From positions 1 through 64,000 of the forward strand of contig JAOALD010000003.1 in NCBI GenBank assembly GCA_025153755.1: a DNA stretch of 64,000 nucleotides, given 5' to 3'. The position numbers were made by a program, and so were the translations under genes. Each line of letters starts with the position of its first letter. Positions within the stretch are counted from its first letter, which is position 1. This stretch comes from SAR92 clade bacterium H921 (GTDB lineage Bacteria > Pseudomonadota > Gammaproteobacteria > Pseudomonadales > Porticoccaceae). The notes under the pieces were generated by a model, which did not search any database, was not told where the DNA came from, and worked only from the letters and a program-made list of their open reading frames with translations. Shown piece after piece: positions 62,916 to 64,000 of the stretch.

Positions 62916-63977
62916 TTAACCTTGTTGGTGGGATAGATATTTGCCCATCAACCCATAAACCATCAACCCAGCCAATAGAATACTGGTGCCATAAGTTATT
63001 GTGGGACTAACCATGCTGTGCACATGCTGCGCCTGGGCCAAAAAATCCATTCCCCATAATGCCGCCAGATAATTGGTTAGATAACCAAAGGCAAAGCCAA
63101 CCCCCACAACGCTGGCTAGATAAATAGCTAGAGTGCGATTACCCAGTTCGGTTTTGACCAGCCCCATTGTGGCTATATTAGTTGCTGGCCCCACTAGCAT
63201 AAACACCAGAGTCGCGCCGGGAGAGACGCCGGAAAACAGCAGGCCTGCAGCAATAGGTGTGGAGGCGGTGGCGCAGATATACATAGGTACGCCCACCAGT
63301 GCCATTACTACAAAGGCCATAAAACCATCACCCCATTGCAGCAGGAATTCGGCGGGAATAAAGGTCTTGATCAATGCTGCAAAGCCGAGGCCTATTACCA
63401 GCCATAGGCTGATATCTCTTACCAGATCGATATAGGTAAAGCGTAGGCCTTCTGCCAGTTTGTTTAACGTGGTGGCTTGCTTTATCTGTGCTTTTTCGTT
63501 GCTACAGCAGGGCTCTGGTTCCGGGGTTTTGCTGGCGCAGCACGTTTCTGCTGGCTGGTCGCTGGCACTGGCCGGAATGCTGTTCTCTGTGCCGACTAAT
63601 ATCCCGGCGGTAATTGCGCTGGTGATCGCCGCAATAGGTCGAATAATGGCCATAAAGGGCCCTAGCATGGCGTAGGAAATAGAAACGCTGTCCACACCTG
63701 TCTCTGGTGTAGATATCAGGAAAGAGGTGGTGGCGGCTTTGGAGGCACCACTGCGGCGCAGGCCCAGTGCTGCGGGTATAACACCACAGGAGCACAGGGG
63801 CAATGGTGCGCCAAACAGGGCGGCTTTGACGGTCGCCATAGGGCCGGATTTCCCCAGATGCTTAGCCATTAGTTGGCTGGGCACCAGTACTTTCATAATG
63901 CCTGCCACGGTGAGGCCGAGTATTAGCCAGGGGGCTGATTCTAAAAATAGGGCAATAAAGTTTTCAATAAGTAACAT
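62916..63977 (-). CDS. SO_0444-family Cu/Zn efflux permease (DUF318 type)
   Basis: 353 residues, complete, eight or more membrane helices. N-terminal half has GAPLPLCSCGVIPAALGLRRSGASKAA, the permease signature (CSCGV metal Cys; S-x-x-TPETG following). The central cytoplasmic loop near 150-175 is metal-binding: ETCCASK and EPCCSNEK. The C-terminal half repeats the fold with GVPMYICATASTPIAAGL. Exports copper, zinc or arsenic-like species. It is not linked to the left metal operon. AGGA lies before the ATG, 23 bp from the window end. Its stop codon is part of a 9-bp inverted repeat. Confidence 0.88.
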   Translation of the reverse strand: MLLIENFIALFLESAPWLILGLTVAGIMKVLVPSQLMAKHLGKSGPMATVKAALFGAPLPLCSCGVIPAALGLRRSGASKAATTSFLISTPETGVDSVSISYAMLGPFMAIIRPIAAITSAITAGILVGTENSIPASASDQPAETCCASKTPEPEPCCSNEKAQIKQATTLNKLAEGLRFTYIDLVRDISLWLVIGLGFAALIKTFIPAEFLLQWGDGFMAFVVMALVGVPMYICATASTPIAAGLLFSGVSPGATLVFMLVGPATNIATMGLVKTELGNRTLAIYLASVVGVGFAFGYLTNYLAALWGMDFLAQAQHVHSMVSPTITYGTSILLAGLMVYGLMGKYLSHQQG

Positions 63978-64000
63978 GGCTTAGTCCTGACTGGTTTGGT

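Overview
The window looks like a chromosome segment of a free-living marine gammaproteobacterium, probably of the SAR92/Porticoccaceae/OM60 kind. This is inferred from gene content: the TCA order gltA / sdhCDAB / sucAB-lpd-sucCD, miaE, nfuA, acnB, paired TonB-dependent receptors, an FNT channel with cyanase, and a Zur-controlled COG0523 operon. No rRNA, tRNA or CRISPR array was found.

Layout. 0-5 kb is accessory DNA: a PD-(D/E)XK/DUF4268 protein, a lipoprotein, then a four-gene metal operon (outer-membrane protein, MerP-like, MerT-like, CsoR-like repressor). The operon sits between two diverged ~300-bp direct repeats, and the right repeat runs directly into a truncated tyrosine-recombinase gene. 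5-8.8 kb holds a PlsC-like acyltransferase and a zinc-starvation operon behind a strong Zur box (zur, a MerC-like membrane protein, a hisI paralogue, a COG0523 GTPase), then a DUF3299 gene broken by an amber codon. 8.9-12.2 kb is a cyanate/nitrogen operon (FNT channel, cynS, PP2C-kinase fusion) behind an NtrC-type palindrome and a sigma-54 promoter. 12.5-30.3 kb is a catabolic accessory region rich in lipid and ester chemistry: neutral ceramidase with an acyl-CoA ligase, PhyH dioxygenase, serine hydrolase, haloalkane-dehalogenase-like hydrolase, HMG-CoA reductase, DUF3604 lipoprotein, trhO, an ABC exporter, carboxylesterase and DoxX.

30.6-38.9 kb is a tandem duplication of [acyl-CoA dehydrogenase - TonB receptor - end of the DUF2970 gene]. 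The second dehydrogenase is truncated, and a ~725-bp tract of it is almost identical to the first although everything around it has diverged, which points to recent gene conversion. 38.8-60.4 kb is core metabolism: DUF2970, metH, nfuA, acnB, miaE, gltA, sdhCDAB, sucAB, lpd, sucCD, with clear terminators at most operon ends.

60.5-64 kb is accessory again: a DUF6680 membrane protein, a convincing integron attC site, a thioesterase pseudogene with in-frame TGA codons, a trypsin-like protease followed by a second attC-like sequence, and a SO_0444-type metal efflux permease. The protease, thioesterase and DUF6680 genes share one strand and read as a small gene-cassette array without an integrase in view.

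All similarities were judged by eye from motifs; no database or alignment was run.
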